Below, piece by piece: positions 24,890-34,600 of a DNA stretch of 64,000 bases (within the stretch, counting starts at the first letter, position 1; every line of letters starts with the position of its first letter). A program made the position numbers and the translations under genes. The stretch is from Lysinibacillus fusiformis. Lineage in GTDB: Bacteria; Bacillota; Bacilli; Bacillales_A; Planococcaceae. Location of the stretch: positions 1,856,001 to 1,920,000 of the forward strand of contig NZ_CP070490.1 of NCBI RefSeq assembly GCF_016925635.1. Direction: 5' to 3'. The notes under the pieces are model-generated. The model made no database searches, was not told where the DNA came from, and saw only the letters and a program-made list of their open reading frames with translations.

Positions 24890-26260
24890 ATGAGCAATGT
24901 TTTTGCTGTCATTTTGGCTGCAGGTCAAGGTACACGTATGAAGTCCAAATTATATAAAGTGCTCCATCCAGTATGTGGGAAACCTATGGTACAACATGTG
25001 GTGGATCATATTCAAACGTTAGATGTGAATCGCATTGTAACGGTAGTCGGACATGGTGCTGAAAAAGTGCAACAACAGCTTGGAGATAAGAGTGAATATG
25101 TACTGCAGGCTGAACAATTAGGTACAGCGCACGCTGTGCAACAAGCTGAGGCAATTTTAGGTAATGAAGAAGGTACAACATTAGTTGTATGTGGAGATAC
25201 ACCACTAATTCGTCCTGAAACGATGCAAGCACTATTCGAACATCATCAAGCGAAGAATGCTAAAGCAACTATTTTAACAGCAATTGCTGAAAATCCAACT
25301 GGCTATGGCCGTATTTTACGTGGCGATAACGGGCAGGTCGAGCAAATTGTTGAGCAAAAGGATGCTTCAGCAGAGCAACAATTAGTAAAAGAAATAAATA
25401 CAGGCACATACTGCTTTGATAACAAATTATTATTTGAAACATTGAAGCTTGTGAAAAATGATAATGCTCAAGGTGAATATTATTTACCAGATGTCATTGA
25501 AATTTTACAAAAGCAAGGTGATATTGTTGAAGCATATGTCACTGATGATTTTGAGGAAACGTTAGGTGTTAACGATCGTGTGGCTTTGTCACAAGCTGAG
25601 ACATTAATGCGTACAAGAATCAACGAGAAGCATATGCGTAATGGTGTAACAATTATTCATCCTGAAACAACGCATATTAGTGTAGATGCAGTTATTGGGC
25701 GTGACACTGTGATTCAACCAGGCTCAATGATTGAAGGTGCTACTGTGATCGGTGAAGATTGCATTATCGGGCCAAATACTCAAATTATCGATAGTCGTAT
25801 TGGTGATCGCACAACTGTACACTCTTCTGTTGTCCGTGAAAGCGCTATTGCAGAGGATACTTCTATTGGGCCATTTGCTCATATTCGACCACTTTCAGAC
25901 ATCGGTAGTCATGTTAAAATTGGTAACTTTGTAGAAGTGAAGAAAAGCAAGCTGGGTAATGACACGAAAGTTTCGCATTTAAGTTATATTGGCGATGCCG
26001 AGATCGGCAGTAACGTCAATATTGGTTGTGGTTCCATTACAGTAAACTATGATGGAAAAAACAAGTTCAAAACGATTATTGAAGATGATGTATTTGTAGG
26101 ATGTAATACTAACTTAGTAGCACCAGTGAAAGTTGGAAAAGGTTCATTTATTGCAGCAGGTTCTACAATTACAAAAGAAGTTCCTGAAGATGCACTTGCA
26201 ATAGCTCGTGCAAGACAAGAAAACAAACCGAATTATGTAAGCAAATTAAATTCAAAATAA
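24890..26260 (+). CDS. glmU: Bifunctional UDP-N-acetylglucosamine pyrophosphorylase / glucosamine-1-phosphate acetyltransferase
   Basis: A 456-residue enzyme that acetylates GlcN-1-P and then makes UDP-GlcNAc for wall synthesis. The N-terminal uridylyltransferase domain (1-230) has [24 protein letters not shown] signature and VVCGDTPLI. The C-terminal left-handed beta-helix (about 252-440) shows hexapeptide repeats, HIRPLSDIG, and the acetyltransferase residues in [20 protein letters not shown] 24890 has GGAGG 8 bp upstream, better than an earlier in-frame ATG at 24866. It is 24 bp before prs. Confidence 0.97.
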   Translation: MSNVFAVILAAGQGTRMKSKLYKVLHPVCGKPMVQHVVDHIQTLDVNRIVTVVGHGAEKVQQQLGDKSEYVLQAEQLGTAHAVQQAEAILGNEEGTTLVVCGDTPLIRPETMQALFEHHQAKNAKATILTAIAENPTGYGRILRGDNGQVEQIVEQKDASAEQQLVKEINTGTYCFDNKLLFETLKLVKNDNAQGEYYLPDVIEILQKQGDIVEAYVTDDFEETLGVNDRVALSQAETLMRTRINEKHMRNGVTIIHPETTHISVDAVIGRDTVIQPGSMIEGATVIGEDCIIGPNTQIIDSRIGDRTTVHSSVVRESAIAEDTSIGPFAHIRPLSDIGSHVKIGNFVEVKKSKLGNDTKVSHLSYIGDAEIGSNVNIGCGSITVNYDGKNKFKTIIEDDVFVGCNTNLVAPVKVGKGSFIAAGSTITKEVPEDALAIARARQENKPNYVSKLNSK

Positions 26261-26284
26261 TTATCAACTAAACAGGAGGCCATC

Positions 26285-27244
26285 ATGCCGTATCATTATG
26301 CAAACTCACAATTAAAAATATTTTCACTTAATTCTAATAATCCATTAGCTCAAGAAATTGCGCAGGAAATGGGCGTTGAATTAGGTAAATCTTCTGTTAA
26401 GCACTTCAGTGATGGAGAGATTCAAATTAGCATTGAAGAAAGTATTCGAGGTTGTGATGTGTTTATCGTGCAGTCTACTTCTGCACCTGTAAACGAACAT
26501 TTAATGGAGCTTTTAATTATGGTAGATGCAGTTAAACGTGCATCTGCTCGTACAGTAAACGTTGTAATGCCTTATTATGGTTATGCACGTCAAGATCGTA
26601 AAGCAAAAGCGCGCGAGCCAATTACAGCTAAATTAGTGGCAAATCTACTTGAGACTGCTGGTGCAACACGTGTTATCGTATTAGATTTACACGCACCTCA
26701 AATCCAAGGTTTCTTCGATATCCTAATCGACCACTTAATGGCAGTACCATTACTATCTGATTACTTCAAATCTAAAGGTATTCCAGGAGATGAAATCGTT
26801 ATTGTTTCACCAGATCATGGTGGGGTAACACGTGCTCGTAAAATGGCTGAACGATTAAAAGCACCGATTGCAATTATTGACAAACGTCGTCCGAAACCAA
26901 ACGTTGCGGAAGTGATGAACATTGTTGGTAATGTTGATGGTAAAGTGGCAATCTTAATTGATGATATTATTGATACAGCAGGCACAATTACAATTGGGGC
27001 AGATGCATTACGTGCCGCTGGTGCAAAAGAAGTTTACGCTTGCTGTTCACACCCTGTATTATCTGGTCCAGCAATTGAACGTATTGAAAACTCTGCTATT
27101 AAAGAATTAGTGGTGACAAATACAATTCAGCTTTCAGACGAGAAAAAATCTCCAAAAATTACGGAGCTTTCTGTAGCTAAGCTAATGGCTGATGCTATCT
27201 CTCGCGTTTATGAAAATAAATCTGTAAGTACTCTATTTGATTAA
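26285..27244 (+). CDS. prs: Ribose-phosphate pyrophosphokinase
   Basis: Makes PRPP from ribose-5-phosphate and ATP, feeding purine, pyrimidine, His, Trp and NAD synthesis. The 319-residue protein has FSDGEIQI, the ATP flexible loop with [27 protein letters not shown], and the PRPP loop [12 protein letters not shown]. An AACAGGAGGCCATC site precedes the ATG. It shares the glmU operon. Downstream lies an unusual region: a hairpin, two inverted miniature repeats, and an IS inside a second hairpin. Confidence 0.98.
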   Translation: MPYHYANSQLKIFSLNSNNPLAQEIAQEMGVELGKSSVKHFSDGEIQISIEESIRGCDVFIVQSTSAPVNEHLMELLIMVDAVKRASARTVNVVMPYYGYARQDRKAKAREPITAKLVANLLETAGATRVIVLDLHAPQIQGFFDILIDHLMAVPLLSDYFKSKGIPGDEIVIVSPDHGGVTRARKMAERLKAPIAIIDKRRPKPNVAEVMNIVGNVDGKVAILIDDIIDTAGTITIGADALRAAGAKEVYACCSHPVLSGPAIERIENSAIKELVVTNTIQLSDEKKSPKITELSVAKLMADAISRVYENKSVSTLFD

Positions 27245-27261
27245 TAAATATCGTAAGTATA

Positions 27262-27292
27262 AGACCAATCTATTCATTGAGTAGATTGGTCT
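27262..27292 (+). terminator. Hairpin after prs, terminator copy 1
   Basis: AGACCAATCTA (27262-27272), 9-nt loop TTCATTGAG, TAGATTGGTCT (27282-27292). The 11-bp stem is perfect, but the following CATGTTGTTG is a poor T run. An almost identical hairpin exists further on, split by the IS element (27856-27866 and 29565-29575), and that copy has TTTTCT after it. Confidence 0.65.
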
Positions 27293-27350
27293 CATGTTGT
27301 TGAAAAAAGATCGTGTCACTAACAGAAAAAGACCTTTTAGCAAGGTGGGA

Positions 27351-27483
27351 GGTTGATTTCCGTTCCGCCAGCATTCTTTCCAGGGGGCGTCCGATGAGCC
27401 GCTTCACTCACTTACGTTCGCTCCAGGGTCTCATCTGTTACGCTAATCCCCTAGGAGTGAAGCTGGCTCCTCTCCAATCAACC
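27351..27483 (-). repeat. Miniature repeat A (133 bp)
   Basis: Bounded by GGTTGATT (27351-27358) and AATCAACC (27476-27483). GC-rich against its surroundings, with blocks CCAGGGGGCGTCCGATGAG and GGGTCTCATC. I recognise this from recall as a repeat common in Lysinibacillus and other Bacillaceae intergenic regions, often described as MITE-like. It is read on the - strand so that it aligns with repeat B. An 84-codon frame running through it is not a gene. Confidence 0.7.
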
Positions 27484-27674
27484 ATTTTGCAAAAGTGTTT
27501 TTTCCTCTTTCATACTAATAGTAGTGAACAAAATAGCCCATTATCTGTGGTATTAGAGAGAGGATAGGCTCTTATTTTCAAGGTAGAGAAGTGATGCGTG
27601 ACAACACCTCTTCATAAAGAGTAGTGAATAACTTCACTTTATTTGAAAACCTTTGCTAAAAAGGTAACACTTTT

Positions 27675-27804
27675 GTGGATTGGAGTGGAAGGCTACTTGA
27701 CTCCCGTGGGATAGCGAGACAGGCGAAACCCTGCACGGAGCGGTAGCGGAGGAAGCGATTCGGCGCTCGCCCACAGGAAAGCAAGTAGCCTGCAACGGAA
27801 ACCA
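27675..27804 (+). repeat. Miniature repeat B (about 130 bp), inverted relative to A
   Basis: Starts GTGGATTGGAGTGG and ends CAACGGAAACCA. Compared with the reverse complement of repeat A it shares the same order of blocks: GATTGGAG, a GACTCC/CACTCC block, AGACAGGCGAAACCCTG against ACAGATGAGACCCTG, GCAGCGG-like core, GGAAAG, and ACGGAAA. Terminal repeats are more decayed than in A. The pair lies 191 bp apart in inverted orientation. Confidence 0.65.
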
Positions 27805-27938
27805 TTTTCACCTTTCACAAAAATTCTATTGATGGTTTTGTTTTTCAACACTATAAGACCAATCTATTCTTTTGATATGCTCCCTATTAGGTAGACAGAT
27901 TAAAAAATAAAATCTGTTTATTTAAGGGGAGTATTTTT

Positions 27939-28619
27939 ATGGGGCGAAGCAAACATTCACTCGAGTTGAAACTACATATCCTTCAATTGTTCGAAGAAGG
28001 TCACTATTCTATAAATGAATTGTGTGAAAGATTTTCATTAGATCATCAAACTTTTCATAGATGGAAAATGAAATTTGAGGCAGGTGGACGTGAAGGATTA
28101 CAAGAAGCGACTTCATGTAAGTTCTATTCAAAAGAGTTAAAATTAGCGGCTGTGGAGGACTACATTCAACGAAATTATTCACAGATGGAGGTGTTGGCGA
28201 AATACGAGATTAGCAGTACCTCCGTTTTAAAAAGCTGGGTAAAAAAGTATACTAGTCATAGTGAAATAAAAGATTCAGGTAAAGGAATGAGTCAAGCTAT
28301 GACCGAAGGAAGAAAGACAACTTTTGAAGAACGTATTGAGATTGTCGAGTACTGTTTGAAGCACGAGAAAAATTATCAGTTGGCAGCGCACACCTATAGT
28401 GTTTCGTATCAACAGGTATATCAATGGACGAAGAAATTTGAAACGAACGGTGAAGAGGGATTACGTGATCGTCGTGGTCGCACAAAAGATGAAGTCGAAT
28501 TAACCGTTGAGGAGAAATTGAAATTAGAGATTCAACGTATTGAACGTGAAAATGAACGTTTACGTGCAGAAAATTTATTTTTAAAAAAGTTAGAGGAAAT
28601 CGAAAGGAGGCATCGTTAA
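27939..28619 (+). CDS. IS3-family transposase OrfA (helix-turn-helix protein)
   Basis: A 226-residue protein with tandem helix-turn-helix units: SINELCERFSLDHQTFHRWK (about 26-45), a second near 77-96 (EVLAKYEISSTSVLKSW), and a third at about 146-170 (AAHTYSVSYQQVYQW). A leucine-zipper-like C-terminal coiled coil (IERENERLRAENLFLKKLEE) mediates multimerisation in this family. A TAAGGGGAG site lies upstream of the ATG. The slippery site is near its end. Confidence 0.92.
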   Translation: MGRSKHSLELKLHILQLFEEGHYSINELCERFSLDHQTFHRWKMKFEAGGREGLQEATSCKFYSKELKLAAVEDYIQRNYSQMEVLAKYEISSTSVLKSWVKKYTSHSEIKDSGKGMSQAMTEGRKTTFEERIEIVEYCLKHEKNYQLAAHTYSVSYQQVYQWTKKFETNGEEGLRDRRGRTKDEVELTVEEKLKLEIQRIERENERLRAENLFLKKLEEIERRHR

Positions 28620-29512
28620 GCCAAATACGTCTACAGCGACGCTATTTAGCGATTCAAGAATTACATCGAGAGGAAGAACTTTCGATTCTTTTACTATGTG
28701 AAATAGCTGGTGTTTCGCGTGCAGCTTACTATAAGTGGCTAAGTCGCAAGCCTTCTAACAGAGAAGTTGAAAATGAAGCCATTTTAAAGGACATTCATCT
28801 CCTTTACCAACAAGTAGATGGTATTTACGGCTATCGTCGTATAACATTGACGATCAATTGTCAGCGAAAAGAAGATAATCAAGCGATGGTTAACGAAAAG
28901 CGTATTTATCGTTTAATGCAGATTAGTGGATTGAAGTCTGTTATTCGTAGAAAGCGCAAGCCTTATCGTAAATCCCCAGCACATCATGTGGCGGAGAACG
29001 TATTAAATCGAGCATTTTCATCGAAAAAGCCCAATGAAAAATGGTGTACAGATGTCACAGAGTTTAAGTATGGAAACGGGAAAAAAGCTTATTTAAGTGC
29101 AATTATCGATTTATATGATGGTTCAATTGTGAGTTATGTGTTAGGTCATTCGAATAATAATTCCCTTGTTTTCAAAACAATCAAATCAGCTATTCAATCA
29201 TTACAATCAGGCGAGCAGCCATTAATACATAGTGATCGAGGTTTTCAATATACATCGAAGGAATTTAAGCGAATTGTGGATACAGCCAATATGACACAGA
29301 GTATGTCCCGTGTTGGTCGATGTATTGATAACGGACCAATTGAATCATTTTGGGGCACATTGAAGTGTGAGAAGTATTATTTACATAAGTACGATTCATA
29401 TGAAGAGTTAAAACTAGCGATTGATGAGTATATTCATTTTTATAATTACTATCGTTATCAGAAACGATTAAACGGCTTGAGTCCGTTAGAATTCAGGACT
29501 CAAGCCGCTTAA
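28583..29512 (+). CDS. IS3-family transposase OrfB, DDE domain, made by -1 frameshift
   Basis: The reading frame continues from the slippery A_AAA_AAG at 28583-28589 in the -1 frame, giving FKKVRGNRKEAS then an HTH-like LCEIAGVSRAAYYKWLSRK and GIYGYRRI. The integrase core has the catalytic triad: D in WCTDVTEF, D in LIHSDRGFQYTS, and E in GPIESFWGTLKCEKYY. No ATG, GTG or TTG follows closely after the AGGAGG at 28605-28610 in this frame, so the protein is probably made as an OrfAB fusion (27939-29512). It is uninterrupted to the TAA. Confidence 0.9.
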   Translation, partial: KKVRGNRKEASLSQIRLQRRYLAIQELHREEELSILLLCEIAGVSRAAYYKWLSRKPSNREVENEAILKDIHLLYQQVDGIYGYRRITLTINCQRKEDNQAMVNEKRIYRLMQISGLKSVIRRKRKPYRKSPAHHVAENVLNRAFSSKKPNEKWCTDVTEFKYGNGKKAYLSAIIDLYDGSIVSYVLGHSNNNSLVFKTIKSAIQSLQSGEQPLIHSDRGFQYTSKEFKRIVDTANMTQSMSRVGRCIDNGPIESFWGTLKCEKYYLHKYDSYEELKLAIDEYIHFYNYYRYQKRLNGLSPLEFRTQAA

Positions 29513-29564
29513 TACATTTTTTATTATTTCCACTGTCTACTTGACGGGGTGCAGTTCATTTGAG

Positions 29565-29580
29565 TAGATTGGTCTTTTCT
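29565..29580 (+). terminator. Right half of the prs terminator copy 2, cut off by the IS
   Basis: TAGATTGGTCT (29565-29575) followed by TTTCT is the descending arm of a hairpin whose ascending arm AGACCAATCTA is at 27856-27866, on the other side of the IS. Without the IS and one TTT copy the sequence would be an 11-bp stem with loop TTCTTTGAG. As it stands the arms are 1.7 kb apart and unlikely to terminate. Confidence 0.75.
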
Positions 29581-29632
29581 ATATAAATTGGACACTATTT
29601 CATCAAGGGAAAGAAATAGATGAGTGTTTTTT

Positions 29633-29661
29633 GTGTGAATCTTCTCACAAAGGGGTATAAT
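29633..29661 (+). promoter_or_regulatory. Candidate sigma-B promoter (overlapping a sigma-A -10) of ctc
   Basis: GTGTGA (29633-29638), 14 bp, GGGTAT (29653-29658) resembles the SigB consensus GTTTAA-N12-15-GGGTAT; ctc is a standard SigB gene in B. subtilis. A TATAAT at 29656-29661 overlaps it, with a weak TTGTGT 19 bp upstream, so sigma-A reading is also possible. Confidence 0.5.
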
Positions 29662-29780
29662 AAAAATGTGTCTTAATAATATTTACTCTACCTTAAAAAA
29701 ATAGAGCTAAATATTATCATAGCCTACAACGAATTATTGTTGAGGCGTAAATAATTTTCTTGGAAGGGGAATAAAGAAGT

Positions 29781-30371
29781 ATGAGTACAGTATTAAGTGT
29801 TACAAAGCGCGAAACTGGGCATCGTTCAACAATAACCCAACTTAGAAAAGGGGGAGCCATTCCTGCAGTTATTTACGGCTACAAAGTAGATTCAACCCCA
29901 ATTTCTATTGCTGCAAAGGATTTTAAAAAATCCATTCAAAAAAATGGGCAAAACAGTGTGTTTTCACTAGAGTTAGAGGGGAAAAAAGTGAATGCTGTTG
30001 TGTCAGAGATACAGCAATGTTCATTGAAAGATGAAGTAAATCATATTGATTTTTTAGCCATTAATATGGCCGAGGAGCTAGAAGCGGATGTCCCAATAAA
30101 ATTACTTGGACAGTCAGTTGGTGTGAGTGAGGGCGGTATTTTAATGCAGCCTAACTTAGAAGTAAAAGTAAAAGTAAAACCAGCAGAGTTACCCGAATCA
30201 ATGGATGTGGATATCTCATCATTGAAAATTGGGGAATCGCTAACAGTAGCAGATATTCGAGATGCTACATCTGTTGAAATTATTAGTGAAGATGATTATA
30301 TGTTAGTAACTATTGTGGCGCCTGTTTCTGTAGAGGAAGAGACGACAGATAGTGAAGAAGAGCCAGTATAA
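29781..30371 (+). CDS. ctc: Ribosomal protein bL25 / general stress protein Ctc
   Basis: A 196-residue bL25 of the long TL5/CTC type. The N-terminal 5S-rRNA-binding domain (about 1-92) has KRETGHRSTITQLRKGGAIPAVIYG, and the C-terminal TL5 domain (about 100-180) ends in an acidic tail EEETTDSEEEPV. It binds 5S rRNA in the central protuberance. In B. subtilis Ctc is a SigB stress protein incorporated under stress. A GGAAGGGG site precedes the ATG. The IS sits between this gene and prs. Confidence 0.95.
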   Translation: MSTVLSVTKRETGHRSTITQLRKGGAIPAVIYGYKVDSTPISIAAKDFKKSIQKNGQNSVFSLELEGKKVNAVVSEIQQCSLKDEVNHIDFLAINMAEELEADVPIKLLGQSVGVSEGGILMQPNLEVKVKVKPAELPESMDVDISSLKIGESLTVADIRDATSVEIISEDDYMLVTIVAPVSVEEETTDSEEEPV

Positions 30372-30386
30372 AAGTAAATAACAGTT

Positions 30387-30431
30387 AAGGCTAATAAGGA
30401 GGCTATAGCTTTCTTATTAGCCTTATTTTTT
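30387..30431 (+). terminator. Terminator after ctc
   Basis: AAGGCTAATAAG (30387-30398), 14-nt loop, CTTATTAGCCTT (30413-30424), then ATTTTTTT. A perfect 12-bp stem. Confidence 0.9.
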
Positions 30432-30519
30432 TATGCCCTTTAACAATTGTACAAAATGCTTTCTAGGTGTGCTATATGGTAAAATAATGACTATTAGATT
30501 TGAAAGAAGCGAGGTACTT

Positions 30520-31086
30520 ATGAAAATTATCGTTGGTTTAGGAAACCCAGGTAAACCGTATGAACATACAAGACATAATATTGGCTTTGATGTAATTGAT
30601 GCTTTAGCAGAAAAATGGGGGGCGCCTTTAACAAATTCAAAATTTAACGGAATGTACACTACTGTACATCGACCAGAAGGAAAGGTTCTACTTGTTAAAC
30701 CTTTAACATATATGAATTTATCAGGGGAATGTGTTGGACCCCTAATGGATTATTTTGATATTGAGGTAGAAGATTTAATTGTTATTTATGATGACTTGGA
30801 TTTAGAAACAGGTAAATTACGTCTGCGACAAAAAGGAAGTGCAGGTGGCCATAACGGCATTAAATCGTTAATTCAACATTTAGGTACTCAGGAATTTAAT
30901 CGTATTCGAGTTGGAATTAATCGTCCGCCAGCGGGCATGAAGGTAGCAGACTATGTATTAGCGAAATTTTCGAAGGAAGACCAAGTTCTTATGCAAGACG
31001 CTATTGTAAAGTCAGTAAATGCTGTTGAAGCATCTCTTTCAAAGCCGTTTCTTGATGTGATGAATCACTTTAACGCAAGCAAATAG
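30520..31086 (+). CDS. pth: Peptidyl-tRNA hydrolase (SpoVC)
   Basis: Releases tRNA from prematurely dropped peptidyl-tRNA. The 188-residue protein has IIVGLGNPG with N9, H19 in [12 protein letters not shown] as the catalytic base, [10 protein letters not shown] and IYDDLDL with the activating Asp, and [14 protein letters not shown] 30520 was chosen (GAAGCGAGG upstream), giving the normal family start [11 protein letters not shown]. It lies between ctc and fin as in Bacillus. Confidence 0.97.
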   Translation: MKIIVGLGNPGKPYEHTRHNIGFDVIDALAEKWGAPLTNSKFNGMYTTVHRPEGKVLLVKPLTYMNLSGECVGPLMDYFDIEVEDLIVIYDDLDLETGKLRLRQKGSAGGHNGIKSLIQHLGTQEFNRIRVGINRPPAGMKVADYVLAKFSKEDQVLMQDAIVKSVNAVEASLSKPFLDVMNHFNASK

Positions 31087-31132
31087 ATGGAAGTAATGAA
31101 ATTTCTGTTAAAGTTTTTGGATAATTGGCATG

Positions 31133-31206
31133 GTGTAAGGTGAGCGATCAAATGCCTTACACTATCATTACAGCTAATGCTTGTAGTGAATAGTCTTCGC
31201 TACAAG
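31133..31206 (+). other. Two hairpins between pth and fin
   Basis: GTGTAAGG (31133-31140) pairs with CCTTACAC (31155-31162), and CTTGTAG (31180-31186) pairs with CTACAAG (31200-31206). Neither is followed by a T run. They could stabilise the pth 3' end or terminate weakly. Confidence 0.4.
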
Positions 31207-31261
31207 TAAAAATTAATTCTCTAATTTTCAAGTTATTGCAATGATGATGACAGTGAAAAGT

Positions 31262-31291
31262 GCATAATCCTTTTTATAAATGTCTATACTT
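31262..31291 (+). promoter_or_regulatory. Candidate sigma-F (or sigma-G) promoter of fin
   Basis: GCATA (31262-31266) then, after 15 bp, GTCTATACTT (31282-31291), one mismatch from the SigF -10 GGNNANANTW. fin is a SigF gene in B. subtilis. Confidence 0.5.
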
Positions 31292-31327
31292 TAAGTAGAA
31301 AGTTGCTTAAAGGAGGATGATTTGGAG

Positions 31328-31555
31328 ATGTCAGTTCGCTATCGATGTCGGCATTGTGAAGTAGAAATAGGGACACTACCATTTGATGCAGATGATACAA
31401 TTCGAAAGTTGCATATTTTCGAATTGGGAGAAGCGGATGATTATGTTGAGAAAGATCAACATGGTCAAACGACTGTGCACTGCATTTGTGAGCAATGTGA
31501 GGATTCGCTGAGACAATATCCAGATTATCACGCACTCAATAAATGGATTCAATAA
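31328..31555 (+). CDS. fin: Anti-sigma-F factor Fin (YabK)
   Basis: A 75-residue zinc-ribbon-like protein with YRCRHCEVEIG at the start and CICEQCEDSL in the second half, giving two CxxC pairs. Fin switches the forespore from SigF to SigG by inhibiting SigF. I prefer ATG 31328 (MSVRYRCRHC, like the B. subtilis MALHYYCRHC), though TTG 31322 sits at a closer 5 bp from AAAGGAGG (31309-31316). Confidence 0.92.
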   Translation: MSVRYRCRHCEVEIGTLPFDADDTIRKLHIFELGEADDYVEKDQHGQTTVHCICEQCEDSLRQYPDYHALNKWIQ

Positions 31556-31565
31556 TTGGAAGGAT

Positions 31566-31601
31566 GCTTTGACACACTATATGTGTGTTCAAGGCTTTTT
31601 C
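31566..31601 (+). terminator. Terminator after fin
   Basis: CTTTGACACAC pairs with GTGTGTTCAAGG around a TATAT loop, then CTTTTT ending at 31600. Confidence 0.75.
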
Positions 31602-31697
31602 CATTTTATAAATTAGCCATTAATAGAAATATGTAAAATAGCACTAGAATGATAGAAATAAAAATATAGAATTTTATGCTGAAAGGAGCTTTTGACT

Positions 31698-34600
31698 GTG
31701 GAGGTTTTACGACAGCTTGTGTCGCAGGATAAACATATTACATCATTTTTAAAGGAAGTTCAGAGCGGTCAAACTGCGTCACAGCTTATTACAGGTTTAA
31801 CAGGAAGCGCACGCCCCGTAATGGTCGATGTGTTATTTGAATATGTAAAGAAGCCAATCTACATTGTCTCTCCTAATCTACTGCAGGCACAAAAAATGGT
31901 CGATGAGCTTGCTGGATTGTTAGGGGAAGAACATGTTCATTATTACCCAGCTGATGAATTTATTGCAGCCGATCTTTCTGTAGCTTCACCAGAACTTCGC
32001 GCGGAGCGAATCGCGACGCTTGATTGCTTAGCTAGAGGTGAGAAAGCTGTCTATGTAATACCTGTGGCTGGTTTACGTAAAATAATGCAGCCTAAGGAAC
32101 ACTGGCTACACTATTTTTTACAAACAGCCGTAGGCGATGATATTGAAATTGATATGTGGTTACAAACATTAGTTGAGATGGGCTATGTACGAAATTCGAT
32201 GGTGACGTCACCTGGAGAGTTTGCGTTGCGTGGGGGTATTTTAGATATTTATCCACCTTATTTGGAAGCACCTATTCGTATAGAATTATTTGATACAGAG
32301 GTTGATTCCATTCGAACATTCTCAGCAGATGACCAACGTTCTATTGATAAATTACAAAAAATTCGTATTCTTCCTGCTTCTGAGGTTATTCTTACTAAAT
32401 CAGAAAGACAGGCATTAGCAGGCCGTCTAGAAGTGGCGTTAGCAGCAAGTCTAAAGAAGGTAAAAAAGCAGGAGACAAAGGAACTCCTGTATCAGCATAT
32501 TCAATATGATATTGAATTGTTACAGCAAGGCAATCTACCTGATTACGTAAACAAATATGGCTCATTATTATATGATAAAACAGCCTATTTGGGAGATTAT
32601 TTTGAACATGATGGTATTGTCCTTTTTGACGAACTTGGACGTATTCAAGAGGTAATGGATGCGTGGGAACGCGAAGAAGATGAATGGTTTTTATCTTTAA
32701 TTGAAGAAGGAAAAATGGTTCATGATGTCAAACCTGCCTTCTCATTAAAAGAAATACAGGCGATGTTGTCACAACAAAAGCTTTCATTTTCATTATTTTC
32801 GCGAACATTTGCGGGGATTACGTTTAATAAAACGACGAATTTTTCCTGCAAGCCTATGCAGCAATTTCATGGTCAAATGTCCTTGCTTCAAAGTGAGGTT
32901 GAACGCTGGTTACTTGGTAAATTTACCGTTCTAATCGTGGCAAGAGATAAAGAACGAGTGAAAAAAGTGCAGCAAATGCTTGAAGAATACGATATTCATA
33001 CGTCATTAGGTGAACCAACAGAACCTGGTATTTATATTATAGATGGTGGCTTGTCGAGTGGCTTTGAATTACCTCTACAGCGTTTAGCAATTGTGACAGA
33101 AGATGAGCTCTTTAAACAGCAGGTAAAGAAAAAAGCACGTACACAAAAAATGACCAATGCTGAACGTATTAAAAGTTATACGGAAATTAAGCCAGGTGAT
33201 TATGTTGTACATGTTCATCATGGGATTGGTAAATATATTGGTGTAGAAACATTAGAGGTCAATGGTACACATAAGGATTACTTGCATATACGATATCGTG
33301 CAGACGATAAATTATATGTACCTGTAGAGCAAATAGATTTAATCCAAAAATATGTGGCGTCAGAGGATCGTGAACCAAAGCTACATAAATTAGGTGGAGC
33401 TGAGTGGAAAAAGGCTAAAGCGAAGGTATCTTCTGCTGTACAGGATATTGCAGATGATTTAATAAAGCTGTATGCAAAGCGTGAAGCAGAGAAAGGGCAT
33501 GCTTTTACACCTGATAATGATGATCAACGTAATTTTGAGGCGATGTTCCCCTATGAGGAAACAGAGGATCAGCTACGTTCAATTGTTGAAGTAAAACGAG
33601 ATATGGAACGTGAACGCCCTATGGACCGTTTAGTATGTGGTGATGTAGGCTATGGTAAAACAGAGGTAGCCATTCGTGCCGCATTTAAGGCTATTCAAGA
33701 TGGTAAACAAGTGGCATTCCTTGTCCCTACAACCATCTTAGCCCAGCAACATTATGAGACTATTCGTGAGCGCTTTCAGGATTTTGCTATTAATGTTGGA
33801 GTGTTATCTCGCTTCCGTACGAAAAAGGAGCAAACAGCCACATTAAAAGGATTAAAAGAAGGCCGAGTCGATATAGTTATTGGAACACACCGCATTTTAT
33901 CCAAAGATTTAATTTTCCAAGACCTTGGTCTGTTAATTGTGGATGAAGAGCAACGTTTTGGTGTGACACATAAGGAAAAAATTAAGCAGTTAAAGACAAA
34001 TGTCGATGTCTTAACTTTAACGGCTACACCAATCCCGAGGACACTTCATATGTCAATGGTAGGGGTCCGAGATTTATCTGTTATTGAAACGCCTCCTGCT
34101 AATCGTTTCCCGGTTCAAACATATGTGATGGAACACAGTGGTGCATTAGTGCGAGAAGCTATTGAGAGAGAAATGGCACGTGGCGGACAAGTGTTTTATT
34201 TATATAACCGTGTTGAAGATATGGCTCGAAGGGTTGAGGAGATTCAAGTGCTCGTCCCAGAAGCACGTATAGGCTTTGCTCATGGAAAAATGACAGAATC
34301 AGAGCTAGAATCAGTGATTTTAGCCTTTTTAGAGGGTGACTATGATGTGCTTGTCACAACAACGATTATCGAGACAGGTGTCGATATACCAAATGTAAAT
34401 ACATTAATTGTCCATGATGCTGATCGCATGGGCTTAGCCCAGCTCTACCAATTACGTGGGCGCGTTGGACGTTCTAACAGAGTAGCCTATGCGTATTTTA
34501 TGTACCAACGCGACAAAGTTTTGACAGATGTAGCGGAGCAACGTTTGCAGGCAATTAAAGAATTTACAGAGCTTGGCTCAGGCTTTAAAATTGCGATGCG

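Larger units (their letters stand above)
27873..29558 (+). mobile_element. IS3-family insertion sequence (IS150-like group), complete
   Basis: 1686 bp with imperfect 26-bp terminal inverted repeats: the left end TGATATGCTCCC and inner GTAGACAG (27873-27898), and the right end, read inward, TGAACTGCACCCC with inner AAGTAGACAG (29558-29533). It is flanked by a 3-bp direct repeat TTT (27870-27872 and 29559-29561). It encodes OrfA and an OrfB reached by -1 frameshifting, both intact. The target is the loop of a hairpin after prs. It therefore looks recent and potentially active. Confidence 0.9.

Noticed and set aside
24984..25232. 82-codon - strand frame inside glmU
   Set aside because: A shadow of the glmU coding sequence; glmU is certain.
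27313..27567. 84-codon + frame after prs
   Set aside because: It runs through miniature repeat A and its flanks, and has no family features or proper ribosome binding site.
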